From JAUVDZ01 sp042568205 (GTDB taxonomy: Bacteria > Patescibacteriota > Gracilibacteria > UBA1369 > PNNO01), in assembly GCA_042568205.1 (NCBI GenBank), contig JBHPJE010000007.1, forward strand, positions 1 to 64,000: a stretch of 64,000 nucleotides of DNA. The letters run 5' to 3'. Made by a program: the position numbers and the translations under genes. Below the pieces are notes generated by a model. That model worked only from the letters and a program-made list of their open reading frames with translations. It searched no databases and was not told the DNA's origin. Of this stretch, positions 1 to 7,058 are shown piece by piece. Each line of letters begins with the position of its first letter. Within the stretch, counting starts at the first letter, position 1.

Positions 1-72
1 GCGAACCATAAAAATTGTTGTTAATGTTTCAACAACTAAGTTTAATGACTTTCAAAATCAAATCAAGAGCTT

Positions 73-105
73 TTGCATTGCTCAAAAATGTACGTTATAT
101 ATAAT
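73..105 (+). promoter_or_regulatory. Probable sigma70-type promoter of pdxST
   Basis: A perfect -10 hexamer TATAAT lies at 100-105, with a weak -35 candidate TTGCTC at 78-83 (16-base spacer). It sits about 25 bases before the pdxS start. No purine-rich ribosome binding site follows. Nothing else is recognisable in bases 1-72. Confidence 0.5.
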
Positions 106-128
106 AGTCCTGCATTTAATGAATATTT

Positions 129-1004
129 ATGAAGAAAAATACACCTAAATTAAAAAAAGGACTCGCTCAAATGTTTAAAGGAGGAGTAATAATGGATGTT
201 GTAACAGCTGATGAAGCAAAAATTGCTGAAGATGCTGGAGCATGCGCTGTGATGGCTTTAGAAAGGGTTCCTTCGGATATTAGAAAAGATGGAGGAGTTG
301 CTAGAATGAGTGATCCTAAATTAATTAAAGAAATACAAAAAGCTGTGACGATTCCAGTTATGGCAAAAGTTAGAATTGGTCATTTTGTTGAAGCACAGAT
401 TTTAGAAGCGTTGAAAGTTGATTATATTGATGAAAGTGAGGTTTTAACTCCGGCTGATGAAAAATTTCATATAAATAAACATGATTTCGATGTTCCGTTT
501 GTTTGTGGATGTACTTATTTAGGTGAAGCTTTGCGTCGAATTGATGAAGGTGCAATGATGATGAGAACAAAAGGTGAGGCAGGAACAGGAAATGTTGTTG
601 AAGCAGTTCGTCATGCTCGCACAGTTAATGATGAAATTTTAATGCTTCAAAAAGCCTCAGCAGATAAACGAAAAAAATGGGCAAAGGCTGAGCGTGTTCC
701 AGTTGCACTAGTAAATGAAGTTTGTAAATTAGGTAGATTGCCAATTGTAAATTTTGCAGCTGGTGGAATTGCAACTCCAGCAGATGCAGCAATGATGATG
801 CAACTTGGTGTTGATGGAGTTTTTGTTGGATCAGGAATTTTTAAATCTTCTCATCCAGAAAAACGAGCAAGATCAATTGTTGAAGCAACTACTCATTTTA
901 ATGATCCAAAAATATTAGCGAAAGTTTCTGAAGATTTGGGAGATTGTATGGAAAGTAAACAAATTTCTGACTTAGAACATCGTTATGCCGAAAGAGGTTG
1001 GTAA
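129..1004 (+). CDS. pdxS: Pyridoxal 5'-phosphate synthase subunit PdxS
   Basis: This is the synthase subunit of the glutamine-dependent PLP synthase (DXP-independent route), a TIM barrel that condenses ribose 5-phosphate, glyceraldehyde 3-phosphate and ammonia. At 291 residues it is full length. The first Schiff-base lysine is K80 in VMAKVRIGHF, D23 is the conserved active-site aspartate, and the second lysine is K148 in MMMRTKGEAGTGN. The C-terminal phosphate-binding segment GGIATPADAAMMMQLG is intact. It overlaps pdxT by 20 bases, so the two are translated from one transcript. There is no Shine-Dalgarno sequence before the ATG. Confidence 0.97.
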   Translation: MKKNTPKLKKGLAQMFKGGVIMDVVTADEAKIAEDAGACAVMALERVPSDIRKDGGVARMSDPKLIKEIQKAVTIPVMAKVRIGHFVEAQILEALKVDYIDESEVLTPADEKFHINKHDFDVPFVCGCTYLGEALRRIDEGAMMMRTKGEAGTGNVVEAVRHARTVNDEILMLQKASADKRKKWAKAERVPVALVNEVCKLGRLPIVNFAAGGIATPADAAMMMQLGVDGVFVGSGIFKSSHPEKRARSIVEATTHFNDPKILAKVSEDLGDCMESKQISDLEHRYAERGW

Positions 1005-1524
1005 ATTAAAGATAGGAGTTCTCGCATTACAAGGTGCATTTGCTGAGCATGTTGATATTTTAACGAATATTGGTGTACAAACTCGTGAAGTTCGCGTTAA
1101 AGATGATTTAAATGGTTTAGATGGATTGGTGATTCCAGGAGGAGAGAGTACGACAATGAATCTTTTGATTGGAGAGATTAAAAAAGCTATGAAAAAGCTT
1201 CCGATTTTTGGAACTTGTGCAGGTGCAATCATTTTAGCTCAGAATTTTATGGATATTGAAGTTGAAAGAAATGCTTACGGAAGCCAACTTGATAGTTTTG
1301 AAGATGATTTCCAGGTTTTAGGTCATAATTTTCATGGAATATTCATTAGAGCTCCAAAAATTACAAAAGTTGGACCAGATGTTGAAGTTTTGGCGGAAAA
1401 TTCCAAAGATGAAATCGTTTTAGTTCGCGAAAAAAATTATTTAGCATCAACTTTCCATCCTGAATTAACGGAAGATACAAAAATTCATGAGTACTTTTTA
1501 GAAATGATTACTCAAACTTCTTAA
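985..1524 (+). CDS. pdxT: PLP synthase glutaminase subunit PdxT
   Basis: This class-I glutamine amidotransferase delivers ammonia to PdxS. At 179 residues it is slightly shorter than the usual 190-200. The catalytic triad is visible: nucleophile C78 in FGTCAGAIIL, and H158 and E160 in TFHPEL. The N-terminal KIGVLALQGAFAEH block is typical. The only usable start is the ATG at 985, inside the end of pdxS, which implies translational coupling. Its 3' end overlaps the convergent korB gene by 17 bases. PLP made here would serve the PLP-dependent racemase-like protein at 8039. Confidence 0.95.
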   Translation: MPKEVGKLKIGVLALQGAFAEHVDILTNIGVQTREVRVKDDLNGLDGLVIPGGESTTMNLLIGEIKKAMKKLPIFGTCAGAIILAQNFMDIEVERNAYGSQLDSFEDDFQVLGHNFHGIFIRAPKITKVGPDVEVLAENSKDEIVLVREKNYLASTFHPELTEDTKIHEYFLEMITQTS

Positions 1525-2422
1525 TAAGTTTACTTATATCAAAATGTTTTACCTCATTTGCTGGATTGCCTTTGTAGTCGCTTAAATAAGGCAATTTGTT
1601 AACGTAAGGAACTACGTTTTTATTTTCATAAAAGACTCCAAGATAAACATTTTTCTCAAAATCTTTAATATATTTTTTAGCTTTTTCTAAATCATTAGCT
1701 TTCCAACCTTTAATATCTTCTAAATATTTAATTCTTTCCCAGTACCATTCTTGCGGAGTCACTTTATTATAAGTTGGGCAAGTTTGAAGTACTTCAACAA
1801 ATGCAAATCCTTTATGATTAAGTGCTCTTCGGAACATTTTAGTCATATGTTTCACATCTCCACTAAATGATCTGGCTACAAACGAAGGATTTAAATTTAA
1901 AACAAATTCTGAAGGATTCATTGGTTCTAAAAGTTGTCCGTCAGGAGATCCATTCATTGGACGACCAGGCAAAGTACAAGAAGAACACTGACCAGTTGTA
2001 AGCCCGTAATTGTGATTGTTATGCAAAATAAACATGATTGGATATTCAGAACGTACACAATGTACTAAATGATTAATCCCTTCACTCATTGTTCCACCAT
2101 CTCCAGCTGAAGCAATAATCTTTAAGTCAGTATTTCCCATTGCAGCACCTGCCGCGAGTGGCAAAGCACGTCCATGAAGTCCGTGAAAAGTATTCATAGC
2201 AATTTTATCTGAACCGTTTCCATTACATCCGATATCAAAACTCATCATCACCTTGTCCGCAGTGTATCCTTCTAAAGTTAACGAACGTTTTAGAGCATTT
2301 TGGATTTGATAATTACCGCATCCACTACACCAAGTTATCACTTCATCATTAACATATCTCACATAAGAATCTTTTTTCTGTGAAAGTCCCTGCATTACTT
2401 TATTTATATCGTTTGTTGGCAT
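1508..2422 (-). CDS. korB: 2-oxoacid:ferredoxin oxidoreductase, beta (TPP-binding) subunit
   Basis: This 304-residue protein is the thiamine-pyrophosphate subunit of a 2-oxoglutarate or related 2-oxoacid:ferredoxin oxidoreductase. The sequence shows CSGCGNYQ near the N-terminus, then the TPP/Mg motif that begins GDGGTMSEG and ends about 30 residues on in HNN, and NYGLTTGQ. It is the last gene of a minus-strand operon: flavodoxin (4291), korA (2554), then korB after a 131-base gap that holds a hairpin repeat. No separate 2x[4Fe-4S] delta subunit is present, so electrons may leave via the flavodoxin or the ferredoxin at 10685. Substrate choice between 2-oxoglutarate and other 2-oxoacids cannot be settled from sequence alone. 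Confidence 0.92.
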   Translation of the reverse strand: MPTNDINKVMQGLSQKKDSYVRYVNDEVITWCSGCGNYQIQNALKRSLTLEGYTADKVMMSFDIGCNGNGSDKIAMNTFHGLHGRALPLAAGAAMGNTDLKIIASAGDGGTMSEGINHLVHCVRSEYPIMFILHNNHNYGLTTGQCSSCTLPGRPMNGSPDGQLLEPMNPSEFVLNLNPSFVARSFSGDVKHMTKMFRRALNHKGFAFVEVLQTCPTYNKVTPQEWYWERIKYLEDIKGWKANDLEKAKKYIKDFEKNVYLGVFYENKNVVPYVNKLPYLSDYKGNPANEVKHFDISKLIKKFE

Positions 2423-2471
2423 ATTATTTAATTAATGAGTTCGCTATCGCTCACACTTGGCTCGCGATACA

Positions 2472-2524
2472 CTTCGTCGTACTTGATCATCCGATTCGCT
2501 ACGCTCATACGCATGCTCAAGCAT
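2472..2524 (-). repeat. Dispersed hairpin repeat, copy 1 (korA-korB spacer)
   Basis: This 53-base element, read on the minus strand, matches 6805-6857 (plus strand) at 48 of 53 positions, and all five differences are transitions. It folds into a long imperfect hairpin: element positions 2-8 pair with 39-45, 10-12 with 35-37, 14-15 with 32-33, 17-18 with 30-31, and 21-22 with 26-27 around a GTA loop. A second stem (TATCGC/GCGATA) lies just downstream toward korB. The repeat sits inside the kor transcript, between the korA stop and the korB start. Confidence 0.85.
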
Positions 2525-2553
2525 TTTTCGCTCGCTGGAGATTCGCTTTACGC

Positions 2554-4290
2554 TCATCTCTGTTTATCAATGTAATTCATAACATCTTCAAAATAGAATG
2601 GTCGGCCATCATATCTTAAGAATTTAGATTTAAATTTCTTTCCAGTTTCAGCTTCGATCAATCTTCCGAGCTGTCCGTGAAGATTTCCTTCAATTAAATG
2701 CACATTTTTATTCTCTTTAAAGAATTTTAAAGCAGCTGTTTTGTTGATTGGCCAAACAAAATCAAAGTGCATGTAGTTTACTTTCTTTTTACTTGCCTTG
2801 ATTGCATCTCTCATTGCATTAATCGAACTTCCCCAACCAATAAATGAAATATCTGCACCTTTTTTTACACCAAATACACGAGGTGCTGGCAAATTCTTTT
2901 TAATTGTTTCTGCTTTTCTAACATGACGTTTATGAATCATCTCTAAAACAGGTTTTATTTCTTCAGTTAAAGTTCCATCTGGTTCGTGTTCGTCAGAATT
3001 CGCATGATAGTGCGCTTTACTAGCTCCTGGAACCCATCTCGGAGACACACCTGACTTTGTAATTTTAAATCTATCTGCAGGAGTTAATTTTGCTAATTCA
3101 GATTTATTCGTAATTAATCCTCGTTTTATTGGTATTTTTTTATGTTTAAATAGATCAACTGTCTGATGACAGTCGTAAACATGTTTTGAACTTAAAACCA
3201 TTGTTGGTGTTTGATATTCTTCCGACCAATTAAATGCATGTTGTATTAATTCATATGAGCTTTCCGGGTCTGAACATGCAAGAACTATTCTTGGAAATTC
3301 TCCATGACCTGAATTTATTACTAAATCTAAATCACCCTGACAAGTCCAAGTAGGCAAACCGGTTCCAGGTCCTGGTCTTTGACCAACAATGATAACTAGT
3401 GGAGTTTCAGTAACTCCAGCGCAAGAAACTGTTTCTGTCATTAAATCAAATCCACCACCTGAAGTTGCAGTCATTGCTCGGCATCCAACATGCATTGAAC
3501 CCATTACTAATTGTGCTGCAGTAATTTCATCTTCTGCTTGTTTCACAATCACTCCAGTTTCATGAGAAGTGTTTGCTATATAAGTTAAAATCCCACTTGA
3601 AGGACTCATTGGATAAGCATAATAAGCACGCATCCCAGCCTGAATTGCTCCAAGTGAAATTGCTTTAGATCCATCAATTAATATCTTTTTAAGTTTCGTT
3701 GAATTCTTCTTAAGTTTCATTACTGGAATATCCTTCAAATGTTTTTTAGGATTAAATCCATATCTAATACATTTAAGATCAATTGCTAATAGTTTTGGTT
3801 TAGATTTGAATTTTTTTCTTACATCATCTTCAACTTCTTTAAGATCGAATCCTAGCATCTTCCATAATAGTCCCATTAAAACCATATTCACCATTAAACT
3901 GCTTCCACCTAGGCTGTAAGCGATTTCTCTAGCAGGTAAATAATAAATTTTCACACCTCTTGCTTTACATTTCTTAGCAAGTTCAGGAACCATTTGATGT
4001 TTTTCATATCCATGAATTAAAATTCCGCCTTTTTTAATATCATCAATGTACTCAACAAGACCATGACGATCTAAAGCCACACAAATATCAACTTTTTCAC
4101 TCAGACTTCGAATTTCCTTTGTACTAAAATCAATTTGAACATTTGAATATCCACCTTTAATCAGAGAAGGGAACTCACGATCAGAAACTACATAATATCC
4201 TAAATCTTTAAGAGCATTAGAAATTATCTGACCTACACTAAGTAGTCCCATTCCACTTTCTCCTGCGATTTTTACAACTGTTCTATCCAT
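2554..4290 (-). CDS. korA: 2-oxoacid:ferredoxin oxidoreductase, fused gamma-alpha subunit
   Basis: This is a 578-residue fusion. Residues of about 1-185 form the gamma (PorG-like) domain, starting VVKIAGESGMGLLSVGQ and containing FPSLIKGGYS. From about residue 205 the alpha pyrimidine-binding domain follows, with AYYAYPMSPSSGILTYI, KQAEDEITAAQLVMG and GQRPGPGTGLPTWTCQGDL, a signature of the KorA family. The C-terminal domain II contains FIGWGSS. It pairs with KorB to decarboxylate a 2-oxoacid to acyl-CoA with reduction of a low-potential carrier. Its start abuts the flavodoxin stop with no spacer, so the two are surely co-transcribed. Confidence 0.93.
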   Translation of the reverse strand: MDRTVVKIAGESGMGLLSVGQIISNALKDLGYYVVSDREFPSLIKGGYSNVQIDFSTKEIRSLSEKVDICVALDRHGLVEYIDDIKKGGILIHGYEKHQMVPELAKKCKARGVKIYYLPAREIAYSLGGSSLMVNMVLMGLLWKMLGFDLKEVEDDVRKKFKSKPKLLAIDLKCIRYGFNPKKHLKDIPVMKLKKNSTKLKKILIDGSKAISLGAIQAGMRAYYAYPMSPSSGILTYIANTSHETGVIVKQAEDEITAAQLVMGSMHVGCRAMTATSGGGFDLMTETVSCAGVTETPLVIIVGQRPGPGTGLPTWTCQGDLDLVINSGHGEFPRIVLACSDPESSYELIQHAFNWSEEYQTPTMVLSSKHVYDCHQTVDLFKHKKIPIKRGLITNKSELAKLTPADRFKITKSGVSPRWVPGASKAHYHANSDEHEPDGTLTEEIKPVLEMIHKRHVRKAETIKKNLPAPRVFGVKKGADISFIGWGSSINAMRDAIKASKKKVNYMHFDFVWPINKTAALKFFKENKNVHLIEGNLHGQLGRLIEAETGKKFKSKFLRYDGRPFYFEDVMNYIDKQR

Positions 4291-4731
4291 TTATTTAAGT
4301 AGTTTAGATAATTTTGTAGCCCAATTTTTCACTGTAGTGTTAAGGTGAGGAACCGGAGATTTAACAATTCGTAAAGCAGTAGTTAAAACTTCTCCGTGTT
4401 TTTCTTTAATCGAATTTTCTAAAAGTTTTGCTGACTCAACAACATACTCAACATTGTATTTTGGATCTCCTAAACCAATGGCCGCACATTTTTTTCCTTT
4501 CAATGACTTCAAATAGTACATAAATTTCAGCATGTGTTCTTGTAAGAGTCCCTGACCATATGTTGAAGAAGCAAAAATAATATATTTATATTTTGTAAGA
4601 TCAGATTCTTTTGTTGATTCTGCTCGTTGAACTTTAACTGTATGTTTTGTCGATAAAACCTCAGCAACTTTGTCAGTTACAAGTTCGGTGTTACCTCCTG
4701 TGCTTCCAAAAATAATTAGAACTGAAGACAT
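4291..4731 (-). CDS. Flavodoxin
   Basis: This is a 146-residue short-chain flavodoxin, a soluble FMN electron carrier. The FMN phosphate loop GSTGGNTE is at residues 9-16. The later flavin-contacting loops appear as ASSTYGQGLLQEH and GLGDPKYN. It is the first gene of the operon with korA and korB, which suggests it accepts electrons from the 2-oxoacid oxidoreductase in place of, or alongside, a ferredoxin. It is divergent from the peroxiredoxin at 4882; the 150-base gap carries regulatory sites. Confidence 0.9.
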   Translation of the reverse strand: MSSVLIIFGSTGGNTELVTDKVAEVLSTKHTVKVQRAESTKESDLTKYKYIIFASSTYGQGLLQEHMLKFMYYLKSLKGKKCAAIGLGDPKYNVEYVVESAKLLENSIKEKHGEVLTTALRIVKSPVPHLNTTVKNWATKLSKLLK

Positions 4732-4799
4732 TAACTTTGGTTAGTCTTTATTTATAATAGTGTTTCAATGTGATAAGGTCAAGTTTGATAAATTTATAC

Positions 4800-4849
4800 T
4801 TGTAAAAAAATTGATCATAAACTACAATCTTAATTGAGAATGATTATTA
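4800..4849 (+). promoter_or_regulatory. Peroxiredoxin promoter with PerR-like box
   Basis: A -35 (TTGTAA, 4800-4805), 17-base spacer and -10 (TACAAT, 4823-4828) predict transcription start near 4835. At 4835-4849 the sequence TGAGAATGATTATTA matches the Bacillus PerR box consensus TTATAATNATTATAA at 11 of 14 defined positions. A site covering the start point fits repression by a peroxide-sensing Fur-family regulator. No PerR/Fur gene lies in this window, so the regulator is inferred. Confidence 0.5.
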
Positions 4850-4881
4850 ATATCTCGAATTATTATTTAACTAAAACAATT

Positions 4882-5454
4882 ATGGGATGTCACGATTCTG
4901 AAGGAGAATACTGTGGAGCCGGCGGATGTTGTTCAAAACTCCAAATAGGTCACCCTGCACCAAACTTTAAAATGGAAGGGTATTTTAGAGGAGAAAAAAA
5001 GCATTACCACTTAGAAGACTTTAAAGGGAAGTGGACTGTTTTATTTTTCTACCCTTTGGATTTTACATTTGTATGTCCAACTGAGTTAATAGAGCTCAGC
5101 AAAAAACACAAGGACTTCGAAAATGAAAATGCACAAGTTTTAGGAGTAAGTGTTGATTCAGTTTACTCTCACGAAGCATGGGCGAAAGATATCGGTGATT
5201 TAAACTATCCATTATTAAGCGACATGACTAAACAAGTTAGTTATGACTACAATGTTTTGATCCCAGAAGATGGGATTAGTTTAAGAGGAGCTTTCATTAT
5301 TGATCCTGATGGAATTCTAAAAGCTTACATGGTAAATGATATTACAATCGGTCGAAATATCGATGAATTAGTAAGATTGATTAAAGCCTTCCAAACTGGA
5401 GATCTTTGTCCGGTTGGATGGAACGCAGGTGATAAGACACTTGGTAAAGCATAA
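4882..5454 (+). CDS. Two-Cys peroxiredoxin (AhpC/Prx1 type)
   Basis: This is a thiol peroxidase that reduces hydrogen peroxide and organic peroxides. From the ATG at 4882 it has 190 residues, with peroxidatic C65 in DFTFVCPTEL and resolving C176 in GDLCPVGWNAG. An in-frame TTG lies at 4834, but it falls inside the predicted promoter and operator, so the ATG is preferred. Oddly, the N-terminus before the thioredoxin fold carries four extra cysteines (C3, C11, C16, C17, in GCHDSEGEYCGAGGCC), which could bind metal or form further disulfides. No AhpF reductase is nearby. Confidence 0.93.
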   Translation: MGCHDSEGEYCGAGGCCSKLQIGHPAPNFKMEGYFRGEKKHYHLEDFKGKWTVLFFYPLDFTFVCPTELIELSKKHKDFENENAQVLGVSVDSVYSHEAWAKDIGDLNYPLLSDMTKQVSYDYNVLIPEDGISLRGAFIIDPDGILKAYMVNDITIGRNIDELVRLIKAFQTGDLCPVGWNAGDKTLGKA

Positions 5455-5457
5455 ATT

Positions 5458-6013
5458 TTTAAGTAAGAGGCACAGATCTTTTACACATATATTGCTACGT
5501 GAAGTAGTGATAATATAGAGGTGTGATCTGCGCCTCAACGTATAGCTCAGTAATCTCCGATAGTGCCTCATCAATCGCTTAACGCAACTGGGACTCTGTG
5601 GGACTAAAGAGCGGTAGCATCAGGTTCGGCTAGAAGTCCTGTTACTAGTTGGCACTCTAAGTAACTTAGAAAAGTGCCAGCTCCCTACCGTTCTTTGGAT
5701 GGGTTATTTATAATGACGGTCCACCATCGTCTTTTTGTTTGTTTTTGTTTTTTTTTGTTGCCCATATAAATATGGAGCAATTTTGTTTTTTGTTTCTTTT
5801 GTTTTTGATTTTTGAATCAAAGAACCTACCATTCAAAAGTCCTAAAAGGGCTTAAGGAAGGAGGGTACTTTAGGTGGCAGTAGCCGACTGCCATCGAAAA
5901 GTAAGGAGGGGGTGATCATCAAGCAATTCGTTTTAATGGCTTAATAATCGGGACACTCCCGGCTCATTCGTTTTTATTTCTGTTTTTTAATGAACTTTTT
6001 ATATTTGCTTAAT
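5458..6013 (-). ncRNA. Large structured noncoding RNA candidate, unidentified
   Basis: This 680-base gap between the peroxiredoxin and gmk has no credible ORF but several long helices. They are 5467-5478 with 5525-5536 (12 positions, one mismatch), 5650-5656 with 5673-5679, 5612-5617 with 5685-5690 enclosing that hairpin, 5875-5881 with 5887-5893, and 5949-5953 with 5957-5961. Minus-strand A-rich, C-interrupted linkers (5732-5815) separate the domains. A near-consensus minus-strand promoter at 6020-6048 would start an RNA of about 550 bases. I looked for tmRNA, RNase P RNA and SRP RNA signature sequences and found none. The 3' end is uncertain because there is no T-run. Confidence 0.55.
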
Positions 6014-6019
6014 TAGAAT

Positions 6020-6048
6020 ATTATACCATTAATAAGGGAAAAATTCAA
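6020..6048 (-). promoter_or_regulatory. Minus-strand promoter for the structured RNA
   Basis: On the minus strand, -35 TTGAAT and -10 TATAAT (plus positions 6020-6025) are separated by exactly 17 bases. The base pair TGG just before the -10 resembles an extended -10. No protein gene lies downstream on this strand before the peroxiredoxin, so it points to a noncoding transcript. Confidence 0.65.
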
Positions 6049-6100
6049 CCCTCAAAGTAATGAAAATTTATTAGATAATGGTAATTTTCTAAATATTTAC

Positions 6101-6106
6101 TATAAT
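6101..6106 (+). promoter_or_regulatory. gmk promoter -10 element
   Basis: A perfect TATAAT lies 28 bases before the gmk ATG, which predicts a very short leader of about 20 bases. No clear -35 was seen. The leader has no Shine-Dalgarno sequence. Confidence 0.5.
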
Positions 6107-6133
6107 AGTTAAGCTTATCTTTAATCCTTTTTA

Positions 6134-6739
6134 ATGAGCAAAGAACAGGAACTTACAGGAAAACTAATAATAATTGCTGGACCTTCAGGAGTAGGCAAGG
6201 GGACTGTAATATCTCACTTAAAGGAACTTTATCCGGATTGGGAATTCCCAATATCCGCTACTACAAGGGAACCGCGAGAAGGAGAAGAAGATGGAATTGT
6301 ATATCATTTTGTTGAAAGGTCTGAATTTGAAAGAATGATTGAGGACGGGGAGTTATTAGAATATGCAGTAGTTCATCAGGAAGAATATTATGGAACCTTA
6401 AAAGCACCAATCATTGAAGCGCTTAAACAAGGCAAAATCGTAATTCGTGAAGTTGATATGCAAGGATTGGAATCAATTCAGGAAGTAATTCCAAAAGCGA
6501 ATTTAGTATCGATTTTCTTAACAGTTCCAAATAAACAGGATTTAATCGATAGAATTCAAAATAGAGGGAGTTTACCAGCTGAAGAAATTAAAAGGCGTAT
6601 GGAGAGCGCTGAGAAGGAATTCGAAAAAGGCGGAGAAATAAGCGATTATCAGGTGCCAAGCTTAACAAATCAAATTGCAAAGTGTGTTAGCGATGTTGAA
6701 AAAGTCATTCTAGACGAAACTAAATTTATTGGGGTGTAG
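6134..6739 (+). CDS. gmk: Guanylate kinase
   Basis: The enzyme converts GMP and ATP to GDP and ADP. Its 201 residues are normal length. The P-loop GPSGVGKGT is at residues 16-24, followed by the GMP-binding block SATTREPREGEEDGIVYHFV and later EVDMQGLESI. The gene's final codons and its TAG stop lie inside the first ten bases of tRNA-Gln: the last residues FIGV read into the tRNA acceptor stem. The message and the tRNA therefore probably share a transcript, and 5' tRNA processing would remove the stop codon from the gmk mRNA. Confidence 0.95.
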   Translation: MSKEQELTGKLIIIAGPSGVGKGTVISHLKELYPDWEFPISATTREPREGEEDGIVYHFVERSEFERMIEDGELLEYAVVHQEEYYGTLKAPIIEALKQGKIVIREVDMQGLESIQEVIPKANLVSIFLTVPNKQDLIDRIQNRGSLPAEEIKRRMESAEKEFEKGGEISDYQVPSLTNQIAKCVSDVEKVILDETKFIGV

Positions 6740-6804
6740 CCAAGTGGTAAGGCAACGGGTTCTGGTCCCGTGACTCGGGGGTTCGAATCCCTCCACCCCA
6801 GCCA
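6730..6804 (+). tRNA. tRNA-Gln (CTG), CCA encoded
   Basis: This is a complete cloverleaf. The acceptor is TGGGGTG/CACCCCA, with a D arm GCC/GGC, an anticodon stem ACGGG/CCCGT around loop TTCTGGT (anticodon CTG) and a T arm GGGGG/CTCC-type stem with TTCGAAT. Discriminator G73 and CCA are encoded. The U1-A72 pair and G73 are typical glutamine identity elements. The first ten bases overlap the 3' end of gmk. GatC and GatA at 42842-44561 could supply Glu-to-Gln transamidation if the organism lacks GlnRS. Confidence 0.95.
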
Positions 6805-6857
6805 ATGCTTAAGCATGCGTACGAGCGTAGCGAGTCGGATGATTAAGTACGACGGAG
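6805..6857 (+). repeat. Dispersed hairpin repeat, copy 2 (downstream of tRNA-Gln)
   Basis: This copy begins immediately after the encoded CCA of tRNA-Gln and matches the copy at 2472-2524 in inverted orientation, 48 of 53 bases. The predicted long hairpin is preserved. Two pairs differ by compensatory change: element positions 7/40 are A-T here and G-C in copy 1, and 18/30 are C-G here and T-A in copy 1. Confidence 0.85.
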
Positions 6858-6871
6858 CGATAGCGGAGTGT

Positions 6872-6903
6872 GCGAAGTAATTAAATCGTTACTACGCTTT
6901 TTT
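6872..6903 (+). terminator. Intrinsic terminator after gmk-tRNA-Gln
   Basis: A nine-pair stem with one mismatch (GCGAAGTAA at 6872-6880 with TTACTACGC at 6889-6897) is followed by six T residues. It closes the gmk/tRNA-Gln/repeat transcript. From here to 7058 I see nothing besides AT-rich sequence. Confidence 0.7.
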
Positions 6904-7058
6904 ATAGAATGACATGCATAATTAACACCCTACTTGCTAAAAGTTTGTTTTTGGTGTATTGTTATCTTTGCTTGTTAGGTTCGCATTTTCATCTTCGGGG
7001 AAAAACGGTGTATTTGTTTTCACTTTTGAGCAATTGCCATATTTTTTAATATATATTT

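Noticed and set aside
2380..2619. Plus-strand ORF across the korA-korB gap
   Set aside because: It covers the hairpin repeat and the antisense of korA/korB ends; composition is not protein-like.
5458..6013. RNase P RNA, tmRNA or SRP RNA
   Set aside because: I searched both strands by eye for GAGGAAAGTCC, a tag frame ending ALAA, and the GGAAG/AGCAG SRP loop, and found none.
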